From: Plantago major
Lineage: Eukaryota; Streptophyta; Magnoliopsida; Lamiales; Plantaginaceae
Assembly (NCBI GenBank): GCA_026545765.1
Contig: CM048839.1
Span: forward strand, 23,808,566-23,872,565
Direction: 5' to 3'
Length of the DNA stretch: 64,000 nucleotides
The position numbers and the translations under genes were made by a program. Positions 21,969-34,483 of the stretch are shown here, in pieces (the stretch's first letter is position 1; every line of letters starts with the position of its first letter). The notes under the pieces are model-generated. The model was not told the DNA's origin. It made no database searches and saw only the letters and a list, made by a program, of their open reading frames with translations.

Positions 21969-22670
21969 TGGGTCTGTTGGGGTGGGTGCCAAAAAAGCCG
22001 CTGTCACATTAGAATAATAATTTTTGTGTGTGTGGTGGGGATCACATACCACCCTGGGTTGGGTTGTTGGGAACCAACCATGTTAACTGGGTTATACATT
22101 TTTTTTATTCTATTTTGGTTCGGATTGGAGTATAAGTTATTAATTAACGTATTAGCTACATGTAGAGTACCCGATATAAAATACTTATATGCTGTCAATC
22201 CGTCGGGTCTTGGATGGGTTCGGGTTGGATTCTACCCCTTTCAAATCATATACGTCATGATGAGTCGTATTTTACATTTTATATAGTTACCATAAATAAA
22301 GACACAATGATATACTAATTGACGAAGGACTACACAGACACCACGACCAACGTTGTTTACAATAAATTTTGACCATATTATTTTCTCGATTAAATTATTT
22401 TCTCCTAACATTTTTATTTATTATTAAAAGTAAACTCCACGGGTCAGTATAGTAATTATAGAAGCTTCCCGATCCAAATCGCAAGTCAAAACAGCTCCGT
22501 CAACGTGTTTACTTATCTATTAAGAGAAGGAAATATAATATCAAAACTCCTGGGTTCGGCAAATTGAATACTTGAACAATAGAAATCTTCCATCATCTCT
22601 AAATCTAATTACTCACGCCAAAACATTTGCCCGCTAATAATTCATCTCAGGCCACCGAACCACCACTCCG

Positions 22671-25600
22671 ATGGCGTCGCCGTCGTCAGCCAATATCATG
22701 CTTGCGATCATCGAGAAGAAAACGAACTCTGTTGACCTATACAGGCCGCTACGCAACTTCATCGTCGTCAATTACTCCGAACGCGAGGCGCAGAATGTAG
22801 ACGACGATCTCGAAACTCTCAAGCACTTCCGAGCTGAGGTAGAGCGCTCCGGAGATTCTCCTGCGGCTCGCCGTGACCTATTGCAGAATTACTATAAAGC
22901 CCTTTGTGCTGTCGAGTCTAGGTTTCCGATCTCGCCGGATAAGGATCATGTTAATACACTCTCGTTTACTTGGTTTGATGCTTTTAAGAGCAGGCAGAAG
23001 GCTGTTCAGCAGAATATTCACTTAGGTTTGTGATTGTGTTTTTGTAGCTATTTGTTTGTGGATTTGTATATCTGCTATGTGGCTATTGGCGAGGAATTGC
23101 CGAATTGGAATTGCTTGTCGGTTGGTGATTAGCTGTGCTAGTACAGTGTGATTTGACTGATGCTGAATCAGTGAGGTTATGGTTCTAAGAAAGGAACTCA
23201 AATCAGGCATTTATTCTAGTTGGAGGAACTCAAAATCAGGCATTTATTCTCTGTGTTTTTTTTTTGGTTATTACTTGAGTGGTTTAGCCATGGAAGAGGA
23301 ACGTTGAAAATTACTGATATCTTCTGTTTGAGTTGGTGCCTCAAAATCAAGTAGTTTAATGCATCATTACCATGATATATGTATCCTAGGCAATCTTTTG
23401 TTCTTTATATGGATATTGGTTCATTGACTTTCTGACTATTCCTATTAGTTTTTTTTTTATATATTTCTATTAAATGTAAGTATTAATAAATTTAGAGTTC
23501 ATATCTTTTGTAGAAAAAGCGGCCGTGTTGTTTAATTTGGGAGCTGTGCACAGTCAAATTGGATTGAGTTCTGATAGATCTACTGTAGAGGGAAGGCGGC
23601 AGGCTTCACATTCGTTTATTGCAGCAGCGGGGTCTTTTGCATTTTTGAGGGACAATGTTTCGATGAAGGCATCAGTTGGAAATTCAAGCACCTTGGATAT
23701 ATCAGTGGAGTGTGCAGGGATGTTGGAGAGACTGATGTTGGCTCAAGCACAGGAATGTGTATATGAGAATACAATAGCCAAGGGGAGCAGTCCCGGAGTC
23801 TGTGCAAAGATCTCAAGACAGGTATATTTTATTGATTGAATAGTTGCATAAATTTTGATGTCGTTTGGTCAAATTAGCCTTCCCGTATATTGCCTTATTT
23901 GTTGGCTAAAACATTCATTTGATTTAAATTTTTAATTGTCTTGGTTCTAAGTTCTAACTAAACTCGTGTTATTAGTCACTTTTAGACAGTTTATCAAGTC
24001 AACTTGCTTTGCGGTATCTTATATAATTCCAACAAGAACATCCCAATCATTATTTATCATTTTGAACCATCTCTAAATAATTCATATAGTACAATGTTTG
24101 TGGTGACTTATATAGAAAACATTTGGTAACATACGGTGATATTTGTTTGATGGAAAATTTTCAAGCTCATGGAGACTAGTATTGGTAGAGTCTTGTGAGG
24201 ATACCTTGTCCTATTTAGGTTTTAAAACTTGTTGCAAAGTGTTGCGAGCTTTTTGTATCAAGGATAATTTTGAGCTATGTGTATTCCCATGTAAATCACG
24301 AATAATTCTATAAAGCATTACAATGATTAACAATTATTTATCAGAGCATCAGAGTTCAGGTGTCTCAGGACTAAATCATGGTCTCTGAATGAAAATGAGT
24401 AGACAACTCTCAGAATTCACTGTGAAATAGGAACATATATTATTTCTTTCTGAAAATCATGTAATTATTTTTAGATCATGAGCATCTTATGTTGATTGTT
24501 GAGTTCTCCTGAATATGGAATGCGGTTTCAGATTTCTGTCACTCTTAAACAACTGTACCAGACTCCTCACCGCCGAGTAGATTTCCTGTATTTCTTTCTT
24601 ATGGAGTCATGTGAAATCTTGTTTCATCTTTAATACTTCATTATACTGTCATTCTTACAAGTTAGTTGAATACTGACGTTATTATCAGTTTGTATTGGAT
24701 TGGATTTCTTTATTCTGTCTTTGAACTCTGTTAACTCATATTTAGGGTGTTTTACGTGGTAAGTTCTAACATTCTTCAAGAGGAATGTTGTAACTCTGTA
24801 AACTCATATTTAGGGTGTTTTAAGTTGCTTGTTCTAATATTCTTCCAGTGGAATGTTGTGTCACATGTCTTTCATAACATAGTTTCTCCTATATTATGGG
24901 ACCTAGCATACAGTTTTTTTCATTTCCTTATTACGCTTAATTTTGTTCAATAAATGCAATTGAGTAATTAGCTTAGCTATGATCATTTGGGAGGTTTGAC
25001 TGAAAAATATAATCGCCCCAACTTGCCTGCCTACCTCTTTCTACTTTCTAAAGTAAACACTCCATTCTTGTTAAACCAAAATTTCCACCTTTGCTAGTGC
25101 CATGTATCTGGCAATATCATCCTGAAATAAAATGGCTTAAAATGATACTGATTTGCAGGTTGGGATATTTTACGAGGAAGCTTTGTCGCCATTAATTGTT
25201 GCCCCTTTGAACCAGCACTTTGAGAAGGCATGGATTGCACATGTTCAGTTGAAGTCAGCTCTGTTTTATGCTGAGGCATGTTATAGATATAGTCTAGAGC
25301 TTCATCAGAAGGAAGAGATTGCCGAGGAGATTGCTCGTTTGAAAATTGGGATTAACACATTGTCTGATGCAAAGAAGTCATCTCCCAGAGGGGCACCTCA
25401 GCAGCTCCTGGAGGCAATTAGTAAACTGGAAAGTAGTTTAAACCATAACCTTGAGAGGGCCATGAAAGAGAATGACAGAGTGTACCTAATGAGGGTTCCG
25501 CCTGCTAGTGCTTTATCACCCCTTCCTGCATTTGCTATGGTTAAGCCTATGCCAATGAGTGAGGTTCTGGATGCTAGTAGGGAAAAGATGTTTGCAAGTC

Positions 25601-28600
25601 TTGTTCCTGATAATAGTGCGAAAGCCCTGTCCAGATATACTGAAATGGTCGATAATGTCATTAGGACACAGGCCGAGAAATTGCAACAGGGAAGTGAGCT
25701 TGCTCGGGTTAGATTGAGGGAAATGGAGTTACCTGATTCAGTTCATGCTTTGCGAGGAAACTTTAACCTACCAACAAATTTGAAAGAAGACGTTGAAGCG
25801 GTTCAGATTTGTGACGGCCCAGAAGGTTTAGAGGGTGAACTGCAACAACTTAAAGATTTGAGGAGGGTCAACCAGGAGTTGTTGGTCCAGACAGAGGAGC
25901 AGCTGCAAAAGGAGGCGACAGAGGATGCTCAGTTCAGAAGCCAATTTGGAACGCGATGGACTAGGCCACAATCCAGTACTTTAACCAAAAACTTACAGGA
26001 TAGGTTAAATAGATTTGCAGGAAATTTGAAGCAAGCCGCAGATAGTGATGCTCGTATTGAGAGATCTGTGAGAGAAAATTCTGCACTTCTTTCAATACTC
26101 AAGTGCCGTCCGGTGAGCTTTTGAACTTCAGATTTTTTTTATCTGGCTTACTGGTGCTCTATGTTACTGTGTAAAGTTACTGAAAATCCGCATGACTCTC
26201 TACATTTTCTCCCTTTTGACAGATCGAGACTGCCATGCCGAGCCTTGAAAAACCAATAATGTCTCTGAATGCCAACGAAGATGCTGTAATTGGAGAACTC
26301 GAGCATAGCTTGGTAATCTTAATTTTCTGAGGCTATAATCTGTGCGATCATTAACGTCAAGCTGACATAAATAGTTTGGTGCTATTTTTCTGTTTTCTTT
26401 TAACTTCATTATGGTTGCTTTTTCGGTAGTTTTGAACTGATTTCAAAGATATAGAGAGATCATATATGCGCATATTCTTATTCTTCATGGTAGTATTCAT
26501 TAATATTCACTCGGATGTTATCGGTGGTCCTTCTACTTGGTCCCCATGAGGAGATTGATGTAGTGTTTGTTAACAAAGAAAGAGGATAGAAGGACTTTCT
26601 AGGCCAAATCATGCCTGAAAAACTTTAGTTGGATTCTAGAATGTGCTTCTTCCCGAGTCTGGACCGAGACTAGTCTTTTCTTCTCTCTCGGATTTTTTCC
26701 CCCCATTTTCCACCTTTTAGCCTTGCCGCGAAGTCCTAGGTCAGAGAAAAGGAAACTCTTCTGTGCGAATTTTAGTCAGCTCAACACTTCCAGATCCAGG
26801 GAGGATTATGAAACCTGGTATTATAACTAGATGACCAACACCTTCAATTCTATCAACTTCGCTTATGAAAAGGGTCGGCGTATTCTCTTAGTGTAGTGGA
26901 TCTACTTCTTTATTTCTTGGTTTTCGCTTTCCCACTCATGCCAAAATCTTCCTTCTACGGGGGCGTAATCCCTTATATGTGGGCCTCTAGCGAATTAGCT
27001 CCAAGGTCCTATTTCTTCTAGTCTGTTTGTCTGTTGTGCTTCGAACACTAGGTAAGAGGTTAAAAGGGAGCTAGAACCCCGCCAAACTTAGATTAAGAAA
27101 CAATGTCTTTACTTGGGCAATAAGACAGAGGGCTAGTTGTCTCTCCCCAAAAACAAAAGAAAAGCCAACACACGAATGCTCTTTAAGAAAAGACAAGAGG
27201 GCACAGATCCTGTAATTTTCAAATATCGATCTTCTCTCAATGTCATCCTCTTCTTCCTCCGGTCCTGTAAACTGAGATAAAATCTTTTCCTTACTTCCAG
27301 TTCGCTCAATATCTGGATTCCGATCTGCGAAAAAAAAAAAAAACTGGTCAGACAAAGATATTGATACTTTTTGTTTGTTAAGAAGGTTTTCATACTTGAT
27401 AGAGAGGAATTCCAAGTCTAAAATTAGAATGTGGCTTGGAAAATAGTGAGAGTAGCTAACTAGAGCTGAAGCAACTTAATTGGTCATTTAGTTTAAAATT
27501 TTCTTTACTGCTGATTGCTACCGAGAAGCTAGCCTTGCTTAATTGGTTAAAACTGATGATACAGCTGTGTTAAGTTAATTGTACGCCAGCAGTATTTTTG
27601 TTATTGTTTATTGTATACAAAACTGATGCTAAAAGAAAATCTCAACTTTCTACTTTTAAAATATGTTCGTTTGGCGACTGAGGTCAGTCAACAGTTTTGA
27701 TGCATTCTGTATGTGTGCAGAATGAATTGGAAAAGCTTGGTGCTCAGAGGGCAGGTCTGGAGGATATGCTGAAAGAGATGAAGAGGAAGGTAAAATTGTC
27801 TCAATTATATAAAATCGATTTGCTGTGGACGGGGAATAGTTCTGGTGGTCTAATGCTTTTGTACTTCAACTCTAGCATAATTCATTCGATTTTAGCCCAA
27901 TGGACTAAGATGTTGAAATAGCACACTTTGAGAGTTGGTGCTGATGCACACATACACATCCTTTTGAGTATAAATTTAGCTGTTATTAATTTTTGTCAAG
28001 GACTTTTGATACTTATCATGAATGAATGCTTGAGTATATTTTCTCCAGTTGAAATCGGTGAACGTTAGATACATGCCTGGGGTTTGATTTCTCCTGGTCT
28101 TTTGAAACCTAAAAGCATTTCATTCCTACTAAACTTAGGTTTGCCTTTTACACATGAGTGCCCGGGTCTTTGACATCATATTATATTATATCTTGCGCAG
28201 CACAATAGTGCTGATCCTCTCTATTATTTCTATGCTAGCGGAAAATTTGGCTATGAAGAACGTTATACAATGGTGGTTGAGGGCTATAAATTACAGATCA
28301 GTTATAAGGCTTACGTTGTTGCCATGTGACACAAAAGTGTTCCTCTAGAAAGATCTAGTTTGTTAGTAGTTATGTCATTGGATCATATATCTGACTTAGG
28401 GTGTTTCTGTTGTGTGGTTTAGGATGATATACTACCCAAGTTGATGACATCAACTGGTTCTCAGGAGGATCTTTTTAGAAAGGAGATATCAAAGTATGAT
28501 CAGATATGTGAAGAAATTGACCAAAACCTTTTTGCCCAAGAGCAGTTATTGATGCATATTCAGGTCTGAATCTCATTAGCTTTGTCAATTTCCTTCCATT

Positions 28601-31491
28601 TTTAAATTTATATTCTAAAGTCATATCATCATATGAGCCTGTTGTGTTTTCGACTTCGGTGAGTGTGCTGTTCTAGATTAGTCTAAGCAGCACTTGTCTT
28701 AAGTGCCCATATGCATGCATGTTTTGACGGGATCAACCTCAGTGTGAATTGTATATAGATGGTTAAAATATTTGGCCTTGAAATCTTAAAATTGGCATTA
28801 ATGAATAATGATTGAGGCCACTGAACGGTGTCCTCTAATCAGAGATTCAGAGGTTTGCACTTGATTGTAATTCTATTGATAGTGTATCGACACAACTCGA
28901 AGCTGTACACGGTTATTCATAGGGCTGTTTTGAAATAGCACACTTTAAAAAGCCTCCAAAATTTATAGTTCTATTGATAGTGTATCGACGCAACTCAAAG
29001 CTGTGCGCGGTTATTCATATTTGTCTTAACATAGGTTATTGTCGCATGCAGGCCAAAAATAAGGAGTTTGCTGATATCTATAACCTTGAAGATTATAAAG
29101 GTATGGTTTGCTGTACCCTATATTAGCTGTAGTTATGATGATTTTTAGCTTAGACTCAAATTTTGGTTTGGTACCCGAGTCTTCCCTAACTAAATTCCTC
29201 CTTCCTATTCTCAGCCCCCTTAAAGTCCAGGTTTTAGCTGTTCCAGGAAATAGATTTCTTTCTTCGCTCTTTCTAGTTTTCAATTTGTTGATGGGCTGTG
29301 ATATGTAGTTAACACAAGGTCGTCATATTGACAATGTGGAAAACTGAAGTGCTAAACAAGCCGGTCTCAGTAGTGAATAGTGATTCTCTATCTTGTCTTG
29401 AGTTCAGAGTCATTTTGGTTTCCAAAGCAAACTGTCCATTCGGTAACCAAAGAATTACCGATAATTGGAATTCAAAACTAGAATGTTTCTCTCATTATCA
29501 TTCTAGTTTCGAATGAGGGTTTGCAAGTGATCCCTACTTTCACGGAGGCTGAGCAGTTTTATATTGTTCTTGTTTTCATCTCTCTGCTGAAGCTTCAAGA
29601 GTATAACTAGCCTGGTTAGTCTTGCTGAATATAAGATTCTTGTTGAACTCATAGCCAGAGTTCAAGAAGCCATTGTGCACATAACTTTCTTGTCCAAGAC
29701 TTGGGAAGTGGGAAAAAGCTTTCACACGTGTTCTTTTACCCTTTACGTGATACATCATTATCTCAATATAATAAAACTACTACTCATACAACCATCATAT
29801 ACATTATTACTCACCAGGATTTTAATCCTTCGACAATTTTATTGCTGTCCAAGACATAATTTTACTGCGTTATTACTCACCAGGATTTTAATCCTTCGAG
29901 TTTATGGCTTTATGCCTTTTCTTCAGTACTCTACTTCTCGTTTTTTAGCCATGGTGGGTCGGGGTCGTAATATTTAGTTATTAATGCATGCTCTCTTTTG
30001 ATATTTACTTGCTGTGGATTCATCAGCATCGCGAGAGAAGATGTATAAGCAGATTGAAGCCGCTGTAGCTAAATTTCGAGAAATTAAGGAGAATATCAAT
30101 GAAGGACTCAAGTTTTATGTCACCCTTCAGGTAACACATCTATTTCACAAACTCCTGAGTTACTCATGTCTTTTTTATATTGTGCTCGAGTGCTATTATC
30201 GTCGGACACTTTTATTCAATCCAAAAATCTAGTATTTCTTAATTTTTAGAGTGATTTTATTGTTAATTGTATACTTCAATTTTAATTAAGGAAAAATTGT
30301 GTAGTATACAAAGCACACATCCAACTCTTGCTCCAACTTGTATTCCCCTCCAACATTTTCCCTAACAAGTAGGTATTGAGCAGGCTAGGTGGGCGGGCAA
30401 ATTGTATGTAGGCTGACCCTATAGTTGGAATGACCATGTAGGTTAATTTTTTCTCTCCATTTTAAGACAGTAGTCGTCTCTTTAATCATTCAAACTCCGA
30501 GAGGCGTTGTGTAGGTTTGACAGTTTGATATGGGGGTGGGGAGCTGTTTGCTGATATGATTCTGTTTATGGCAGTAGTTGTCTCTTTAATTATTCAAACT
30601 CCTGGAGGCATTCTGAAGGTCTGTCATGGGGGTGGGAGTATTTTGCTGATCTCTCCCTCCCTCCCTCCCTCCCTCTCTCGTCTGTTTGTGATTCTGGATA
30701 AATGAGGCGTACTAGGACTTGGCCTAGTGGCAGGCAAGCAATTGAAACTTTGCCTTGACAGATAAAATTAACATTGATGATTTGATGGTCAAGTTCATTT
30801 AGAGCTTAATGCTATGGCCAATTTGATTTGACATGAAATTAGGGGTCCATGGCCTCGGACCATTTATATATATACATGATCACCTATTATACTGTAATTG
30901 TACTTCTGTAATTCATACTATGATTAGCGAGTAAAATGAATGTTCCTTGACATTTTCTCTGTGGAACAGGATGCGATAAATATTGTAAAGCAACAGTGCA
31001 GTGATTTTGTGATGACAAGAAATATGCAGTGCCGAGAAATGATGGAAGATGTTCAGAGGCAAATATCAGGCCTCAGTTTCCAGGATAACAAAAACAATGC
31101 TGGCTACTCTTATCCTCAGGCATCCCAACCTAGTCAGACTCAGAGACCCAATTTGCAGCAGCATCCCGTCCCGCCCCACATGCCCAACTCATCTCATCCC
31201 CAAACAGCTTATGTGCAGCCTCCTCAGCCAGCATATTCTCAAGCTGCCGCTTACTCGACTTCACAACAGCCACCACCTCCCTATCATGCATATTCTCAAA
31301 CTGCTCCTTATCCACCTTCCCAACCTCAACAACCTGGAGCTACCCAGGATTATGGACAGCCTGCATATCCAGGTTGGCGGGGTTCATACTATAATGCACC
31401 ACCCCAGCAACCTGGGTCTATGCCCCGCCCTCCGTACACGGTGCCATCTCCATATCCACCTTCCAACCAGGGCCCTTACTATAGACAATGA
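22671..31491 (+). CDS. ALIX: ALIX homolog, BRO1-domain ESCRT-associated protein (9 exons, 863 residues)
   Basis: Exons by GT-AG signals and frame: 22671-23025, 23514-23821, 25159-26112, 26223-26312, 27721-27789, 28423-28563, 29052-29100, 30027-30130, 30970-31491. They join in frame to 863 residues and follow plant ALIX along the whole length. The BRO1 domain is about residues 1-390 (DLYRPLRNFI, RFPISPDKDHVN, KAAVLFNLGA, QAQECVYENTIAKG, VGIFYEEALSPL, LKSALFYAEACYRY). A helical V domain is about 400-720 (KALSRYTEMVDNVIRTQAE, FGTRWTRPQSSTLTKNLQDR, QRAGLEDMLKEMKRK, REIKENINEGLKFYVTLQ). The last ~140 residues are a Pro/Gln/Tyr-rich tail ending GPYYRQ. ALIX binds ESCRT-III and ubiquitinated cargo and acts in multivesicular-body sorting to the vacuole; plant ALIX has been linked to phosphate transporter and hormone receptor turnover. 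Introns 2 and 4 are the longest, and intron 4 holds foreign-looking DNA. Confidence 0.96.
26520..27420. other. Anomalous insert in ALIX intron 4, possible organelle-derived DNA
   Basis: Within an AT-rich intron this block is visibly richer in GC and has short purine and pyrimidine runs (GAAAGAGG, CTTCTTCC, GGGGGCG) and unique-sequence texture like plant mitochondrial intergenic DNA. No transposon ends, LTR or repeat is seen. A 114-codon minus frame (27071-27415) has no recognisable domain. The ends are approximate and the organellar origin is inferred only from texture. Confidence 0.4.
30650..30678 (+). repeat. CCCT microsatellite in ALIX intron 8
   Basis: A run of CCCT units followed by CTCT units. 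It is intronic. Confidence 0.85.
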
Positions 31492-31796
31492 TTGTTTGTT
31501 ACTGTATCTAAACATACGCAGTTTTCTCTCGTTGGAAATGATTATGAGAGGTACATTATGGACACCGATATATCACTAAGTATGGGTAATTTGTGATTGA
31601 TGCAACTTACTGCCTGTACTATCAATCAGCAGTGTATGTACAGACAGACTACACGGTGTTACTCGCCTATAACTTTCCCCGTCCTTGGCAACGTAAGTTA
31701 ATTCATTCGAGAAATGTATTGCTAAGCAGAAAGGTTGATGGTATGCATCTTTCTGTATGTGAGTTCCCTGATTTTCCAATCTAAGTTTATTGCCAA

Positions 31797-31802
31797 AATA
31801 AA
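31797..31802 (+). terminator. Candidate polyadenylation signal of ALIX
   Basis: AATAAA about 305 bases after the stop codon, followed by T-rich DNA. It is the best near-consensus signal in the 3' flank. Confidence 0.4.
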
Positions 31803-31819
31803 TTTTTATTTGTCTACTG

Positions 31820-32203
31820 CATGTGGATGGAAGAACGGAGTTCATTTGATTTCCCGAATTGTAAAGTTTTGTTTCAATTGAAAGTTTCACAATCTCAAGA
31901 TGCGGGCCAACACGACCCTCACTGGTTTAGGTGGGCTCGTGAACTTTTGCTAATTGGACCGTGTTTGTTGGATTCATAGTTAGCGACTTAGCGGTCTCCT
32001 CCCCAAGAACGACTTCTAAATCTAGCCGAAGACTAATTTTACTCTTAATCACAACTAAACCAAATAAAAAAGGACAACCACGGTGAGGAATGCTTTCTTC
32101 AGCTTAATATTTTACCGTGATTAAATATAAAGTTAGTTGTAAAAAACTAAATTACCTTTTCTTTTTCATAAAATTGTGTAGCCGGGGCCGGAGGCCTTTG
32201 CAA
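31820..32203. other. ALIX downstream flank
   Basis: Intergenic DNA after the ALIX 3' end. No gene or recognised repeat is seen before the foldback element begins. Confidence 0.5.
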
Positions 32204-32384
32204 AGGTAAAATAGATAAATTATACTCTAGGTTGTACCATTTACAGTTTACATACTCAACATTGATACCGTATAAAATTTATACCTTAAATCAACCATTC
32301 GTATAAACAATATACTCCGACCAGTTTTGTCATCAGAAAATGACGCGTGTTGTTGAAATGCTGGCAATGCTCACACAATAGACG

Positions 32385-33830
32385 AGTAAAATAAATAAAT
32401 TATACTCCAGGTTGTGCCTTATATAATTTATATACTCAACATTGTTGCCGTATAAAATTTACACCTTAAATCAACCAATCGTTTAAATATTATACTCCGG
32501 CCAGTTTTGTCAATCTGAAAAATGGTGACACGTGTTGCCTTGTGGTTAAATCTGGAACATTTTAATTTAAAAAATGTAAAATAACTTTTTAAATTGTATA
32601 AAATAAAATTAGGATTAATTATATACTTCCACTAATTCAAAAAAAAAAAAAAAAAAAAAAATTCTTCTGTCCATGGAAGCTTGATAAATTAAAAAACAAA
32701 GATCAACAAATGTCAGATTTACGTTTAATCAATTGGTCGGACATGTGTTAGCTGTACTGTTGAGATTAAATATGTCTCCTCAAAATTAGTATGAATTACC
32801 ACGAACTAAAGTACGGTCTTTAGACAAAATATCCGAGAGAGCTCCGTCCGAGGAACTTCTCCCAAGAGGCATCTTGAGTCCAATCCGGTACACTTTATAA
32901 ATCCCATAGAATCACATCCTGGAAAAGGGAGACTTTCCACCTCCGAGCAGCTACGGTCCGAGGTGCCAACCTTCGTACACAAGGACCACTCTCCGGTTGA
33001 CACGTGGACATCCTACTATCTAATTAGGCAGAGTTCCCAACCGAGGGACATCTATAGATAGGCTCACTCATCAAGGTGACCAGGTAACTTAGTTGCATGC
33101 TTACTGTTCAATATTTACCTCCGAGGAACCTAGAGCATACAACTCGTACCCCATCAGTTATGTCTAAGATCAATGTCCAGGCGGACGACTTAAAAGACTA
33201 AATGCCCCAAGTGTGCATATCCAAGGAACACTTTTCGATGAGCCAGAACAGAAGACCAATCTTTCCGAGGAGCTACTCTTTTCTAGGCTTTCCATAGATT
33301 TATTTTTTACTTTGGTGAGCAATAAGACGTACCAACATATTTTTATCCTCATCATGTACGTTTAATCTGGGTATGTTATAAAAAAATATAACTTCATAAA
33401 ATGATAAAATGATAATATTTCAATTTAATCAAAATGAAAGAAAAAAACTTATTCAACATGGAGCTTCTTGCCATGCCTTCCATAGAAGAAAAAAATAAAA
33501 ATAGTATAATAATTGATGATATTTGAAGATGGAGAAGCAATTGAATTTTATGTTATAAGTTTTTAATATTTTTATATTTGAACTTTATATTTTATTCACA
33601 TAATGTTTTTCAATTTTATGAAATTGAAATTTTGTAGTTTTATAATATTTTTATGAAGTTATGAATTTATTTTTTCATTTTTTATGATAGAACTGGCCTG
33701 ACTCCCGAGCATAATGTTTAAACAAATGGTTGATTTAAGGTGTGAATTTTATATATGGTGGCAATGTTGAGTATATAAACTATATAAGGTACAACCTGGA
33801 GTATAATTTATCTACTTTATCCCGAGATTA
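32385..33830. mobile_element. Second foldback element of the same family, nested
   Basis: The left arm (32385-32535) and right arm (about 33685-33830) repeat the family sequence (TATACTCCAGGTTGTGCC, TATACTCAACATTG, CCGGCCAGTTTTGTC) in inverted orientation, diverged from the outer copy. It lies wholly between the outer arms. I could not identify a target duplication, so it might instead be an internal duplication of the arms. The interior holds an LTR-like block. Confidence 0.6.
32790..33360 (+). repeat. LTR-like GC-richer block inside the nested foldback element
   Basis: The block contrasts with its AT-rich surroundings and has recurring CCGAGGA words, a TATAGATAGGCTC motif near 33053 that resembles a retrotransposon TATA region, and no protein. 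It may be a solo LTR; ends were not resolved. Confidence 0.35.
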
Positions 33831-33882
33831 ATTCTGCAAGCGACACGTGTCTAGCGCGTGCACTACAAGAAAACAGTGGTTT

Positions 33883-34265
33883 AGCGACGGAATTATCCGT
33901 CGCTAAGCCCACTGCCGATCCGTCGCTAAGGCCTTAGCGACGGATAGATGCCCGTCTTAATGACGGACGTCTCTAAGGCGAATTAGCGACGGATTTTTAT
34001 CCGTGCTAATAGTTGGCGAATTAGCGACGGATAGGCGTTGACCTCGTCGCCATTAGAGACGGATAATTATCCGTCTCTAATCTAATTAGTTAGAACGCCT
34101 AATTGTTGTTTAGCGACGGATAATTATCCGTCGCTAAATAACGAATCGAGTGCTACCTAATTAAATGTTAGCGACGGATAACTATCCGTCGCTAAACAAC
34201 GAATTAGGGCGTTCTTTCCCTAATTCGTAGTTTAGCGACGGATAATTATCCGTCGCTAAACTACT
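33883..34265. repeat. CACTA subterminal repeats, left end
   Basis: Seven or more copies of TAGCGACGGAT, most paired with the inverse ATCCGTCGCTA across a central AATTATT-like spacer to form near-perfect hairpins. In En/Spm such repeats bind TNPA. They include a CG-rich core likely to be methylated. Confidence 0.9.
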
Positions 34266-34483
34266 GTTTTTTTTAAAAAAAAAATTTTAAAATTATTTTA
34301 TAATTTTCACCTGTTTTTCAACCAATATAATAGTGATATGTCACAAAGGGGAAATTGCATTAATTAACAACAACGATTCGTCCAAAAAACAAATTATCCA
34401 AAATAAAGTCTACATATCTGAATATAAATCCAAATATCCAACAAAGTAAAAAGTAGCATAGTATCCAAAACATCACAACATCA

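Noticed and set aside
21831..22286. A 151-codon frame spanning the G23 run
   Set aside because: It depends on the exact length of a homopolymer, has no domain, and its Gly stretch is only the G run.
27071..27415. A minus ORF of 114 codons in ALIX intron 4
   Set aside because: It lies inside an intron of a well-supported gene and has no recognisable domain; it may belong to organelle-derived DNA.
31049..31579. A second long plus frame over the last ALIX exon
   Set aside because: It is the shifted frame of the Pro/Gln-rich tail, favoured by biased composition; the spliced frame ends correctly at GPYYRQ.
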